Shown: positions 33,336 to 42,079 of the stretch, one piece after another | How the letters are laid out: every line of letters starts with the position of its first letter | Numbering within the stretch: the first letter of the stretch is position 1 | Assembly (NCBI GenBank): GCA_013823625.1 | Contig: PNMM01000002.1 | Coordinates: forward strand, 703,061-767,060 | DNA from: Microbacterium sp. | GTDB lineage: Bacteria; Actinomycetota; Actinomycetes; Actinomycetales; Microbacteriaceae | Direction: 5' to 3' | Length of the DNA: 64,000 nucleotides | Made by a program: the position numbers and the translations under genes | The notes under the pieces: model-generated | The model's database searches: none | Seen by the model: only the letters and a program-made list of their open reading frames with translations | What the model was told of the DNA's origin: nothing

Positions 33336-33884
33336 GTGACCGAAGCCCGCGCGCAGCTCATCCAGTTCATCCGTGATGAGGCCGTTTTCCACGGTGATTT
33401 CACTCTGACGAGTGGCGCGAAGGCGTCGTACTACATCGACTTGCGCAAGGTGAGCCTCGACCACCGCGTCGCCCCGCTGATCGGGCAGGTCATGGTCGAC
33501 CTGATCGCCGACATCCCCGACATTGCCGCCGTCGGCGGACTCACGATGGGCGCTGACCCGATCGCGTCGGCCGTGCTGCACCAGAGCGCGGCCCGCGGGC
33601 TCACTTACGACGCGTTCGTCGTGCGCAAGGCGCCGAAAGACCACGGGCGCGGCAAGCAGGTTGAGGGTCCGGATGTCGCGGGTAAGCGCGTGGTCGTGCT
33701 CGAAGACACGTCGACCACGGGCGGCTCACCGCTCGCCGCCGCCCGCGCTCTCGAAGCCGCCGGAGCGACGGTCGTGGCCGTGGCCGTCGTCGTCGACCGG
33801 GCGACGGATGCTCGCCGCGTGATCGAAGAAGCCGGCTACGAATACCGCGCGGCCATCGGGTTGACCGACCTGGGGCTCGCATGA
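33336..33884 (+). CDS. pyrE: Orotate phosphoribosyltransferase
   Basis: Type I phosphoribosyltransferase making OMP from orotate and PRPP in pyrimidine synthesis; 182 residues. FTLTSGAKASYYIDLRKVSL is the PyrE N-terminal signature, VVRKAPKDHGRGKQVEG the flexible catalytic loop, and VVVLEDTSTTGGS the PRPP-binding motif. GTG 33336 lies 6 bases after TAGAGT. The stop overlaps the ATG of the Pro-rich protein gene, so the two are coupled, although pyrE is otherwise separate from other pyr genes here. Confidence 0.96.
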   Translation: MTEARAQLIQFIRDEAVFHGDFTLTSGAKASYYIDLRKVSLDHRVAPLIGQVMVDLIADIPDIAAVGGLTMGADPIASAVLHQSAARGLTYDAFVVRKAPKDHGRGKQVEGPDVAGKRVVVLEDTSTTGGSPLAAARALEAAGATVVAVAVVVDRATDARRVIEEAGYEYRAAIGLTDLGLA

Positions 33885-35221
33885 TGAGCGAGCTCGGCGA
33901 CGAGCGCGATCCAGAGACCGGTGCATTCGACGCCGACGAGTGGTTTCGCGCACAGTTCGGCGGAGACGCCGAGCCCACCCCGCCGCCGGTCGCGCCCACG
34001 CCGCCGGTAGTTCCGGCGCAGCCCGTGGTTCCGCCGGCGCCTGTCGTTCCGCCCCCACTCGTTCCACCCCTCGCCCCGCCGACGGCAGCGCCGACGTATC
34101 CGCAGGCGTTCCCGCCCGCAGCGCCGCCGCAGTTCCCTCCGGCGGCTCCCCCCGTCATGCCGCCCGTCGCGCAGCCGACGTACCCGGTACCGAGTCAGCC
34201 GGGCTTCCCTCCGGCGGGCGCGCCCCTGTTTCCGCCGGCAGCGCCCGCAGTACAACCGGTGCAGCCCGCTTTTCCGCCCACCCTGCAGCCTGGCCCTATG
34301 CCGTTCTCGGCACCGCCGTTCACCGAGCCGGCTCCCACGCAGCTCGCGCCGATCATCGAGCCCGAGCCCACGCAGCCGGCCGAGATCATCCCCGCGGCCC
34401 CTTCCACGGGCGCGGCCACCGAACTTCTGGCTCAACCCGACGACGGGGGGGCGCTCGACGCCCTGTTCGGCAGCGACAGCTTTCAGGAGTATGACGACAC
34501 CTTGATTTCTGCCGTGCCGCGATCGAACCGCCGGGGCGGCGGAGGCGACGGCGTCGACGGCGGAGACGGAACACCGGGCGAGAAGGCCCCTCTCGGTCGC
34601 ACGCAGAAGATCTTGCTGTGGGTCGCGGGGTCGCTCGTGGCGGTGCTCGCTCTCGTGGCCATCTTTTTCGTGGGCACGCGCATCCCGTTGCTCTTGGGTC
34701 CGGCTCCAGGGGTTGAGCCGCTGCCGAGCGCGAGCGCTTCGCCGAGTGCGTCAGCGACGCCGCGGCCGATCGGGCCCGTGCCTCCCGGCGAGTATCGCTG
34801 GGACGAGGTGTGGGGCGGCGAGTGCATCCAACCGTTCGTCGACGCCTGGCAAGAAGAGGTGAAGGTTGTCGACTGTGCTACTCCGCACGGTGGGCAATTG
34901 GTGTTGCGGGCTCCGTTCCCGTCACCGCAAAGCACCGCTGAGCCCGCTCCCGAAGGGGCACCCGCTGGTCTCGTTGCGAAGATTCCGTATCCGGGTGAAG
35001 AAGCCCTTGCGGCGCAAATGTCGTTGTTGTGCTCGGCGGCGGGAGTCATCGACCTTTCTGCCGCGGGCACGGTGACCGACCTGCAAGTTCAGGGCGCGTA
35101 TCCCGTCTCAGAAGAACAGTGGGATGCCGGAGAGCGCGACTACTTCTGCTTCGTCTCGCGGTCGTCGGGTGAGCCCATCACGGGCACGCTCGCGGTTCCC
35201 CCGCCCGCGCCGGCGCTCTAG
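33881..35221 (+). CDS. Pro-rich single-pass membrane protein with septum-formation-like domain
   Basis: About 446 residues. The first ~200 are a cytoplasmic region very rich in Pro, Ala, Gln and Val (repeats such as FPPAAPP). A Gly-rich linker leads to one membrane segment (ILLWVAGSLVAVLALVAIFFVG, residues ~243-264). The external ~180 residues contain cysteines in GGECIQPF, VVDCATPHGGQ, SLLCSAAG and YFCFVS. The C...DCATPH pattern resembles the actinobacterial septum-formation domain (Septum_form, DUF4190 neighbours). Start ATG 33881 overlaps the pyrE TGA; a second ATG at 33884 is also possible. The function is unknown. Confidence 0.75.
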   Translation: MMSELGDERDPETGAFDADEWFRAQFGGDAEPTPPPVAPTPPVVPAQPVVPPAPVVPPPLVPPLAPPTAAPTYPQAFPPAAPPQFPPAAPPVMPPVAQPTYPVPSQPGFPPAGAPLFPPAAPAVQPVQPAFPPTLQPGPMPFSAPPFTEPAPTQLAPIIEPEPTQPAEIIPAAPSTGAATELLAQPDDGGALDALFGSDSFQEYDDTLISAVPRSNRRGGGGDGVDGGDGTPGEKAPLGRTQKILLWVAGSLVAVLALVAIFFVGTRIPLLLGPAPGVEPLPSASASPSASATPRPIGPVPPGEYRWDEVWGGECIQPFVDAWQEEVKVVDCATPHGGQLVLRAPFPSPQSTAEPAPEGAPAGLVAKIPYPGEEALAAQMSLLCSAAGVIDLSAAGTVTDLQVQGAYPVSEEQWDAGERDYFCFVSRSSGEPITGTLAVPPPAPAL

Positions 35222-35243
35222 CGGCGATCGCGCGCGTCTGGGG

Positions 35244-36041
35244 CTACAGTTCGGTCTCGACCGGTGCTGCCGCGACGAGTTCGTGCACGCCCGCGAGCAC
35301 TTCGTCGGGGCGGAACGGGTAGCGCGCAATTTCGGCTTCGTCGCTAATGCCCGTGAGCACGAGCACGGTGTGCAGACCCGCTTCGATGCCCGCAACGATG
35401 TCGGTATCCATGCGGTCGCCGATCATCGCGGTGTTCTCGCTGTGGGCGCCAATGCGGTTCATGGCCGAGCGGAACATCATGGGGTTCGGCTTGCCAACGA
35501 CGTAGGGGTCTTTGCCGGTCGCCTTCGTGATGAGCGCCGAAATGGCACCGGTGGCGGGCATGGGCCCATCGGCGCTCGGGCCCGTGGCATCGGGGTTGGT
35601 GGCGATGAAGCGCGCCCCGTCGCCGATAAGGCGAATGGCCTTGGTGATGGCTTCGAACGAGTAGTTGCGCGTCTCGCCGACGACGACATAGTCGGGGTCG
35701 GTCTCGGTCATGATGAAGCCGGCCTCGTGCAGGGCGGTCGTGAGCCCTGCTTCGCCGATGACGAAGGCGCGTCCGCCCGGAATCTGGCTCGCGCAGAAGT
35801 CGGCCGTCGCGAGCGCGCTGGTCCAGATCGACTCTTCGGGCACATCCAGGCCGCTGGCACTGAGGCGCGCGGCGAGGTCGCGCGGGGTGAAGATCGAGTT
35901 GTTGGTGAGCACGAGAAAGGGCGTGCCGGTGCTTCTCCACTGAGCGATGAGCTCGATGGCTCCGGGCAGGGGAGTGTTCTCGTGGACGAGAACGCCGTCC
36001 ATATCGGTCAGCCAGCACTCGATTTCGCGGCGATCGCTCAT
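35244..36041 (-). CDS. HAD-IIA family sugar phosphatase, NagD-like
   Basis: A 265-residue haloacid-dehalogenase fold phosphatase. Motif I is LTDMDGVLVHE, motif II VLTNNS, motif III near VVGKPNPMMF, and motif IV MIGDRMDTDIVAG. The C2 cap between motifs II and III (with GEAGLTTALHEAGF and VVVGETRNYSFEAI) places it with NagD/glycerol-3-phosphate or p-nitrophenyl phosphatases. ATG 36041 lies 7 bases after minus-strand TAGGCT. Its start is divergent from the large FAD/Fe-S gene. Confidence 0.9.
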   Translation of the reverse strand: MSDRREIECWLTDMDGVLVHENTPLPGAIELIAQWRSTGTPFLVLTNNSIFTPRDLAARLSASGLDVPEESIWTSALATADFCASQIPGGRAFVIGEAGLTTALHEAGFIMTETDPDYVVVGETRNYSFEAITKAIRLIGDGARFIATNPDATGPSADGPMPATGAISALITKATGKDPYVVGKPNPMMFRSAMNRIGAHSENTAMIGDRMDTDIVAGIEAGLHTVLVLTGISDEAEIARYPFRPDEVLAGVHELVAAAPVETEL

Positions 36042-36048
36042 GATCGTC

Positions 36049-36054
36049 AGCCTA
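36049..36054 (-). promoter_or_regulatory. Candidate -10 of the NagD-like gene (leaderless)
   Basis: Minus-strand TAGGCT, 7 bases, ATG 36041. Confidence 0.45.
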
Positions 36055-36069
36055 GTGCGGCCAAAAACG

Positions 36070-36075
36070 TATGAT
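36070..36075 (+). promoter_or_regulatory. Candidate -10 of the FAD/Fe-S dehydrogenase gene (leaderless)
   Basis: TATGAT, 7 bases, ATG 36083. It overlaps an in-frame ATG at 36071, which argues that 36083 is the true start. Confidence 0.5.
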
Positions 36076-36082
36076 GAAAAGC

Positions 36083-38899
36083 ATGGATGCTGTGCTCTCG
36101 ACTCGAACGCAGCGCCCGATTGATCTCGTGGCCATGGCCCACGATGCGAGCCACTACCTGCTGCGTCCGCACACCGTCGCGACGCCCGACTCGATCGCTC
36201 AGGTCGCTGCCCTGCTCGCCGACGCGACGCTCACCGGCAGCGCCGTGACGTTCCGCTCGGGCGGCACGAGCCTCTCGGGGCAAGGAGTCACCGACCAACT
36301 GTTGGTCGATACTCGGGCAGCGTTTCGCGGCATCGAGGTGCTTGACGGCGGTGAGCGCGTGCGTGTGCAGCCCGGGGCCACAGTTCGCCAGGTCAACGCC
36401 CGACTCGCGCGGTTCGGCCGCCGCCTCGGCCCCGACCCGGCCAGCGAAATCGCGTGCACGATCGGCGGCGTCATCGCCAATAACTCGAGCGGCATGGCGT
36501 GCGGAACCGAGCAGAACACCTACCAAACGCTTGAGTCGATGACTCTCGTGCTCGCGAGCGGCGCCGTGATCGATTCCGCTGCCGCCGATGCGGACGAGCA
36601 GCTACGGGCCGCTGCGCCCGAACTCTGGGCCGGGCTGTCGGCGTTGCGCGAGCGAGTGGTGGGTGACGCGGAGTCAGCGGCGAGCATCCGTCGCCTGTTC
36701 GCCATGAAGAACACGATGGGCTACGGCCTCAACAGTTTTCTCGACCACGAGCGGCCCATCGACCTGCTCGTGCGGCTCATGATCGGTAGCGAGGGCACGC
36801 TCGGGTGGGTGGGCGAAGCGGTGTTTCGCACGGTGCCCGTGGCGCCCCTCGTGGCGACGGGGCTGCTCGTGTTTCCGACCCTGGCGGCCGCGACCGGCGC
36901 GCTGCCGGCGCTCGTTGCCTCGGGCCTCGCGACGATCGAACTCATGGACGCCACCTCGTTGCGCGTGGCCCAAACCCTGAGCGATGCACCCCCGGCGATC
37001 ACGGGGCTCACGGTCGACGGCCATGCAGCGTTGCTCATCGAAGTGCACGCGGCGACGGATGCGGCGCTCGCCGTCGGCCTCGCCCGAGCCGAGGGCGCCC
37101 TGGTGGGGCTGCCGCTCGCCGCCGAGTTCGCGTTTTCGCGCGAGCCCGCCGTGCGGGCTGCGCTGTGGCACGTGCGCAAGGGCCTCTACCCCGCCGTGGC
37201 CGGAGCGCGCCCGAGCGGCACCACGGCTCTGCTCGAAGACGTTGCGGTTCCGGTGGCCAATCTGCTGCCCACGTGCGAGGCGCTCGAGGAGATGTTTGCC
37301 CGGTATGGCTACGAGAGCGCCGTGATCTTTGGTCACGCGAAAGACGGCAACATCCACTTTTTGTTGACCGAGCGTTTCGACTCGCCCGAGGGCGTGGCGC
37401 GCTACGCGGCCGTGACCGACGAAATCGTCGAGCTCGTGCTCGCGCAGGGCGGCACCCTCAAGGCTGAGCACGGCACGGGCCGCATCATGGCGCCGTTCGT
37501 CGAGCGGCAGTACGGCGCCGAGCTCATGGCGGTCATGCGCGAACTCAAGCGCTTGTGTGACCCGGCGGGCGTGCTCAACCCCGGCGTCATCATCACCGAC
37601 GACGCGCAGGCACACCTCAAGAACCTCAAGACCACGCCCACGGTCGAAGCCGAGGTCGACCGCTGCGTTGAGTGCGGGTATTGCGAGCCCACGTGCCCGA
37701 GTCGCACGCTCACCCTCACGCCCCGCCAGCGCATCGTGGTGCGGCGCGAGCTCGCGGCGGCCGAAGAGCGCGGCGATCACGCACTGGTCGAAGCTTTGCT
37801 TGTCGACGAGCCCTACGAGAGTGTGCAGACGTGCGCCGTCGATGGCATGTGCGGCATCGCGTGCCCCGTCGACATCAACACGGGTGACCTCGTGCGGCGC
37901 TTGCGGGCCGAGGGCCGGGCACCGGGCCGGGGCGTGTGGAATGCGGCATCCGGTAGCTGGGATGCCACGACGCGCGTCGCCTCGGTGGCGCTGACGGTGG
38001 CGGATGCTCTGCCGACCGCCCTCGTGCGCGGCGCCAGCTCGGCCGCGCGCGCCGTGCTCGGCACCGACGTCGTGCCACGCTACGAGGCGGGGCTGCCGCG
38101 CGGAGGAACCCGTCGCTCGCGCCTGCTCAGCGACTCGGCCGCGGTCGGCGGCACCTCCCCCGTTGCCGTCTATCTGCCCGCGTGCGTCGGCACGATGTTT
38201 GGGCCTGAGGGCACTGATGCTGATTCAGCGGGAGCCACCGCCGCGCTGCTCGCGCTGTGCGAGCGCGCGGGCGTGACGCTCATCGTGCCCGAGGGAATCG
38301 ATGGGCTGTGCTGCGGCACCCCCTGGAAGTCGAAGGGCCACACGGCGGGCTACGCGAGCATGCGTGAGCGCGTGCGCGCTGCCGTTGCCGCGCTCGGCCC
38401 CGAGGCCGAGGCGCTGCCCGTCGTGAGCGACGCGGCCTCGTGCTCCGAGGGGTTCTTCGGGCTGCTGAAGGCCGAGGGCGTGCCGCACCGCGTGCTCGAC
38501 TCGGTGACCTTTGTCGCCGAAACCCTGCTGCCCCGGCTCGAGATTGTCGAGCGACAGGGGCGGGTGGCTGTGCATCCGACGTGCTCCACCGAGGCTCTGG
38601 GCGCGACGGGTGCGCTCGTCGCGATCGCGCGCGCGGCGGCCGACGAGGCCGTGGTTCCTGAGGCCTGGGGATGCTGCGCCTTCGCGGGCGACCGCGGCAT
38701 GCTGCATCCCGAGCTCACGCACGCGGCGACGGCCTCCGAGGTCGCCGACCTCGAGCGGCTGCAGCGCGAGAGCGGAGCCTTCGATCACGCCGTGAGCGCC
38801 AACCGCACGTGCGAGCTCGGCATGAGCCGCGCGACGGGCATGGCCTACGTGCACGTGCTCGAACTGCTCGAGCGCGCGACGCGACCAGCGCAGGGCTAG
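36083..38899 (+). CDS. GlcD-GlcF-type FAD and Fe-S dehydrogenase (D-lactate dehydrogenase-like)
   Basis: A 938-residue flavo-iron-sulfur protein. Residues ~30-250: FAD-binding PCMH domain (TFRSGGTSLSGQGV, IGGVIANNSSGM). Then FAD-oxidase C-terminal domain with FGHAKDGNIHF and EHGTGR. Residues ~530-620: two 4Fe-4S motifs, CVECGYCEPTCP and CAVDGMCGIACP. C-terminal ~300: two CCG-type domains (LPACVGTMFG, GLCCGTPW, HPTCSTEALG, GCCAFAGDRG). This layout fits quinone-linked D-lactate or glycolate-type dehydrogenases (Dld II); the 2-hydroxyacid used is not determinable. ATG 36083 is chosen from the TATGAT spacing. Its stop overlaps that of the convergent Sua5 gene in CTAG. Confidence 0.9.
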   Translation: MDAVLSTRTQRPIDLVAMAHDASHYLLRPHTVATPDSIAQVAALLADATLTGSAVTFRSGGTSLSGQGVTDQLLVDTRAAFRGIEVLDGGERVRVQPGATVRQVNARLARFGRRLGPDPASEIACTIGGVIANNSSGMACGTEQNTYQTLESMTLVLASGAVIDSAAADADEQLRAAAPELWAGLSALRERVVGDAESAASIRRLFAMKNTMGYGLNSFLDHERPIDLLVRLMIGSEGTLGWVGEAVFRTVPVAPLVATGLLVFPTLAAATGALPALVASGLATIELMDATSLRVAQTLSDAPPAITGLTVDGHAALLIEVHAATDAALAVGLARAEGALVGLPLAAEFAFSREPAVRAALWHVRKGLYPAVAGARPSGTTALLEDVAVPVANLLPTCEALEEMFARYGYESAVIFGHAKDGNIHFLLTERFDSPEGVARYAAVTDEIVELVLAQGGTLKAEHGTGRIMAPFVERQYGAELMAVMRELKRLCDPAGVLNPGVIITDDAQAHLKNLKTTPTVEAEVDRCVECGYCEPTCPSRTLTLTPRQRIVVRRELAAAEERGDHALVEALLVDEPYESVQTCAVDGMCGIACPVDINTGDLVRRLRAEGRAPGRGVWNAASGSWDATTRVASVALTVADALPTALVRGASSAARAVLGTDVVPRYEAGLPRGGTRRSRLLSDSAAVGGTSPVAVYLPACVGTMFGPEGTDADSAGATAALLALCERAGVTLIVPEGIDGLCCGTPWKSKGHTAGYASMRERVRAAVAALGPEAEALPVVSDAASCSEGFFGLLKAEGVPHRVLDSVTFVAETLLPRLEIVERQGRVAVHPTCSTEALGATGALVAIARAAADEAVVPEAWGCCAFAGDRGMLHPELTHAATASEVADLERLQRESGAFDHAVSANRTCELGMSRATGMAYVHVLELLERATRPAQG

Positions 38900-39846
38900 T
38901 TCGCGTCGCCGCTGCCGTGGCTGGCGCGCCGCAGGCGGTCGCGAATCGCAACGGCGATGCCGGGCCCCGGCGGTGACGTGACGACGACGCGGGCCAGCCC
39001 CGCTTCGTCGGCCGCGCGCAAGGCGGCGTAGAGCTCGCGGGCAAACCCCTCAGCCGAACCGGGTGCGGCGAGACGCACGACCCCCTCGGGGGTGTCGTGC
39101 TCGGCAAGGGCGACAAACCCGTCGCCGGGCTGCGGAGTGACGTCGAGCACGACGGTCGCGGTGGGCGCGTAGTGCGCGGGCAACGAGCCACTGACGCGGA
39201 TGCTCTCATCACGCTCGCCGAGCGCGAGCCCCGTCGCCGCCACGATCATGTCGTCCGTGATCGAGCCGGGCCGCAGCACAACGGGTGCCGGGCCTGTGCA
39301 CTCGACAATCGTCGACTCGATGCCCACGTCAGAGGGGGCTCCCTCGAGGATGAGGTCGTCAGGATTCATGAGCGCACCCAGTTCATCGCGCACCGCCGCG
39401 GCCGTGGTTGGCGAGACGCGCCCGAACCGGTTGGCACTCGGAGCGGCCACGCCGCGCCCGCCGAGGCTCTCGAACTCCCGCAGTAGTTGCACCGCAACGG
39501 GGTGGCTCGGCACGCGGACGCCCACCGTCGGTTGCCCGCCCGTGACGGCGTCGGGCACCGCGGCCGAGCGCTCGAGAATGAGCGTGAGGGGCCCCGGCCA
39601 GAACGCCGCGGCGAGCGCGTGAGCGTACGCCGGAATCTCGGCGGCGAGCTCGGGGAGCAGCGCGGCCGTGCTGACGTGCACGATGAGCGGGTGGTCGGCG
39701 GGGCGACCCTTCGTCGCGAAGATGCGGGCAACCGCGGCGGGGTTCGACGCGTCGGCTCCGAGACCAAAGACGGTTTCGGTGGGAAAGGCCACGAGGTGCC
39801 CGGCGCGAAGAGCGCGGGCGGCGCGGGCCAGGGGGTCGGTCGACAT
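38896..39846 (-). CDS. L-threonylcarbamoyladenylate synthase, Sua5 type
   Basis: A 316-residue two-domain protein making the TC-AMP intermediate for tRNA t6A. The YrdC/TsaC domain covers residues 1-~200: GHLVAFPTETVFGLGADA, IFATKGRPADHPLIVH, FWPGPLTLIL, PSANRFGRVSPTTA, and ESTIVECTGPAPVVLRPGSI. The C-terminal Sua5 domain (~220-316) distinguishes it from the short TsaC. It lies 8 bases downstream of the DNA methyltransferase gene, while a GATAAT 7 bases before the ATG may give it its own promoter. Confidence 0.93.
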   Translation of the reverse strand: MSTDPLARAARALRAGHLVAFPTETVFGLGADASNPAAVARIFATKGRPADHPLIVHVSTAALLPELAAEIPAYAHALAAAFWPGPLTLILERSAAVPDAVTGGQPTVGVRVPSHPVAVQLLREFESLGGRGVAAPSANRFGRVSPTTAAAVRDELGALMNPDDLILEGAPSDVGIESTIVECTGPAPVVLRPGSITDDMIVAATGLALGERDESIRVSGSLPAHYAPTATVVLDVTPQPGDGFVALAEHDTPEGVVRLAAPGSAEGFARELYAALRAADEAGLARVVVTSPPGPGIAVAIRDRLRRASHGSGDAN

Positions 39847-39854
39847 CGAGTCGA

Positions 39855-40763
39855 TTATCTCGCGAGCTCGGTGATGGGCAGCTGGAGGCGGGCGCTCGCG
39901 ATGCGCACCGCATCCGCACTCTCATCGATGCTGATGGTGCGGCGGCCGAGCGCGCGGGCAGCTGCGGCCGTTGTGCCACTGCCGGCGAAGGCGTCGAGCA
40001 CCCAGTCGCCCTCGCGGCTCGAGGCTTGCACGATGCGGCGCAGAACTCCGAGAGGCTTTTGCGTCGGGTATCCGGTCTTTTCGGGCCCCGAGGTGGGCAC
40101 GATCGTGTGCCACCACACGTCGGTGGGCAGCTTTCCGCGAGCGGCCTTCTCGGGCGTCACGAGCCCCGGCGCCATGTAGGGCTCGCGATCGACGGCCTCG
40201 CTGTCGAAGTAGTAGGTGGCCGGGTTCTTCACGTAAACAAGAATCGTGTCGTGCTTCGTCGGCCAGTGCCGGCGCGACTTTGCCCCGTAGTCGTAGGCCC
40301 AAATGAGCTCGTTGAGAAAGCACTCGCGGCCGAAGAGCGCGTCGAGCGCCACTTTGGCGTAGTGCGCTTCGCGCCAGTCGAGGTGCAGGTAGAGCGTGCC
40401 GTCATCGCGCAGCAGTCGGTGAGCCTCAATGAGCCGAGGCGCAAGAAAGCCCCAGTAGTCGGTGAAGGCATCGTCGTAGCTGCTGAGCGCTTCGATCGTG
40501 CGCGTGTAGTTCGTGCCCGCGAAACCCAGATGAGCACCCTCGGGGTCGCGCGTGCTGCGCGTCGTCGCGCGGCGCTGCGTGCGACCCGTGTTGAACGGCG
40601 GGTCGAGATAGATGAGCTGCATACTCGCCTCGGGCAGCGAGCGAAGCGCGGCGAGGTTGTCGCCGTGAATCAGCAGGTCAGGGCTATCGCGATTCCAGCG
40701 AGCTGCGGCGTTCGGCGCTGCCTGCGCTGTCGCGCTCGACGCTCGCTTCGCCGCTGGACTCAT
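39855..40763 (-). CDS. Orphan site-specific DNA methyltransferase, beta class
   Basis: A 302-residue N6-adenine or N4-cytosine methyltransferase. Motif order is beta-class: catalytic DPPF at residues 54-57 (IYLDPPFNTG), target-recognition region in the middle (YDYGAKSRRHWPTKHDTILVY), then the SAM motif DAFAGSGTTAAAA near 262. GYPTQKPLGVLRRIV is the typical block before the SAM motif. No restriction enzyme or specificity gene is near, so it is probably a solitary epigenetic methylase. The first 27 codons overlap the acyltransferase 3' end by 80 bases, and no later start codon is available before the conserved DLLIHGDN block. Confidence 0.88.
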   Translation of the reverse strand: MSPAAKRASSATAQAAPNAAARWNRDSPDLLIHGDNLAALRSLPEASMQLIYLDPPFNTGRTQRRATTRSTRDPEGAHLGFAGTNYTRTIEALSSYDDAFTDYWGFLAPRLIEAHRLLRDDGTLYLHLDWREAHYAKVALDALFGRECFLNELIWAYDYGAKSRRHWPTKHDTILVYVKNPATYYFDSEAVDREPYMAPGLVTPEKAARGKLPTDVWWHTIVPTSGPEKTGYPTQKPLGVLRRIVQASSREGDWVLDAFAGSGTTAAAARALGRRTISIDESADAVRIASARLQLPITELAR

Positions 40764-42018
40764 GGCCCGAGGTTAACAGGCCGCGCCGCCGCGGCGATCG
40801 CAGCAGCACCGCGAGCAAGAGCAGCGTCACGCCGATCGCAGCGCCATACGCGGGTGTGAAGCCGGCAATGAGCAGGGTCACGACGCCGACGATGCCGAGA
40901 ATGACCTTGAGCGCGGCCATCCACGGGCCGACGGGCGCGGGTGCCTGGCCGCCGCGCGCCTCGCTGCGCCGCTCGAGCCAGCCGACCCCAATCACGATGG
41001 GGATGAGCAGCAGCGCAACCGCCACGAGGAACGGCGGGCGACTCTGCCACCAGCCTTCGCTCAGCGGCTCGGGGAAGGGCGCGCCCGAGACAACGAGCAC
41101 GACGGCGATGAGCACGATGACCGGAACGTGCCACAGGTAGATCTGCATGGCGTTGCGGTTGATCGCGCCGCTAAGGCCCGCGAAGGTTTCGCGTTCGGCG
41201 AGCCGGGCAATCCACGGGCGCAGGAACGCGAACAGCAGCGTCTGGCCGACGCCGAGCACGAGAATCGCGGCCGTCGGGGGGTTCAAGTTGTCGTACATGT
41301 CGGTTGAGTAGCCGACGACCGTCGTGAGAAAGAGCAGCACGCCGAAGGCGGCGAGGCCGGCGAGGCCGAGCATCCACCGCCGACGCCAGTCAAACCAGCC
41401 GTCGGCGAGGCAGAAGCCCAACTGCTGCACGAAGACCCACACGAAGAGCAGGTTGAACGCCCCGATGAGGGGCAGGCCGGTGAGCAAGGCCGCAGTGTCG
41501 ACAAGCATGACGGCGGCGAGCAGGCTCAGCAGGGTCACCCAGGGGGCGCGCTCGTGCAGGCGAGCCATGATCGGTACGAGGCCCGACACTCCCAGGTAGA
41601 CCGCCAAGAACCACAGGGGTTGTCCGATGCGGAAGCCGACGTCGCTCAGCACAGCGTCGGGCAGGCCCACGAGGCCGAGTACCGCGAGTGTGAAGCCCAC
41701 GAGACCGAGCGGCAGCAGGGCAGGCCGCGCGAGGCGGGCCACGCGATCGCGCACGTAGTTGGCATCGGTGACGCCTCGCTCGCGTTGGCGCCGCCACGCG
41801 AGCAAGCTCGAGAAGCCGCCCATGACGAAGAACAGGGGCATGACCTGCACGAGCCACGTGCTCCAGGCGAAAATCGGATGCCCGTCGAGCGAGTTCGTGA
41901 TGGCGAGACCCTCGGTCTCGACCGTGATGCCGGCCATCATGACGTGCAGGCCCACCACCACGACAAGGCACGCCGCGCGAACGAGATCGACGGCGTTGTC
42001 GCGGGCTGCAGTGGCCAT
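40684..42018 (-). CDS. Acyltransferase-3 family membrane protein
   Basis: A 444-residue integral membrane protein with about ten to twelve hydrophobic segments. DNAVDLVRAACLVVVVGLHV near the N-terminus is the family's RA...V...H motif, and FFVMGGFSSLLAWRR follows. Members O-acylate envelope glycans or other acceptors. The start ATG 42018 (MATAARDNAVD) is supported by TACCCT 9 bases upstream; the longer upstream frame crosses the SpoU gene and is not coding. The 3' end overlaps the methyltransferase gene by 80 bases in another frame of the same strand. Confidence 0.82.
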   Translation of the reverse strand: MATAARDNAVDLVRAACLVVVVGLHVMMAGITVETEGLAITNSLDGHPIFAWSTWLVQVMPLFFVMGGFSSLLAWRRQRERGVTDANYVRDRVARLARPALLPLGLVGFTLAVLGLVGLPDAVLSDVGFRIGQPLWFLAVYLGVSGLVPIMARLHERAPWVTLLSLLAAVMLVDTAALLTGLPLIGAFNLLFVWVFVQQLGFCLADGWFDWRRRWMLGLAGLAAFGVLLFLTTVVGYSTDMYDNLNPPTAAILVLGVGQTLLFAFLRPWIARLAERETFAGLSGAINRNAMQIYLWHVPVIVLIAVVLVVSGAPFPEPLSEGWWQSRPPFLVAVALLLIPIVIGVGWLERRSEARGGQAPAPVGPWMAALKVILGIVGVVTLLIAGFTPAYGAAIGVTLLLLAVLLRSPRRRGLLTSGHESSGEASVERDSAGSAERRSSLESR

Positions 42019-42067
42019 GATGCGTTCAGGGTACGACAGTGCGCGATTGGCCGATAGTGCCGCACCG

Positions 42068-42073
42068 TAGCCT
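42068..42073 (+). promoter_or_regulatory. Candidate -10 of the SpoU gene (leaderless)
   Basis: TAGCCT, 6 bases, ATG 42080. Confidence 0.5.
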
Positions 42074-42079
42074 GGGGGC

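Noticed and set aside
39855-42018. Restriction-modification or BREX/DISARM-type defence island
   Set aside because: Only a lone methyltransferase is present; neighbours are Sua5, an acyltransferase and an rRNA-type methylase.
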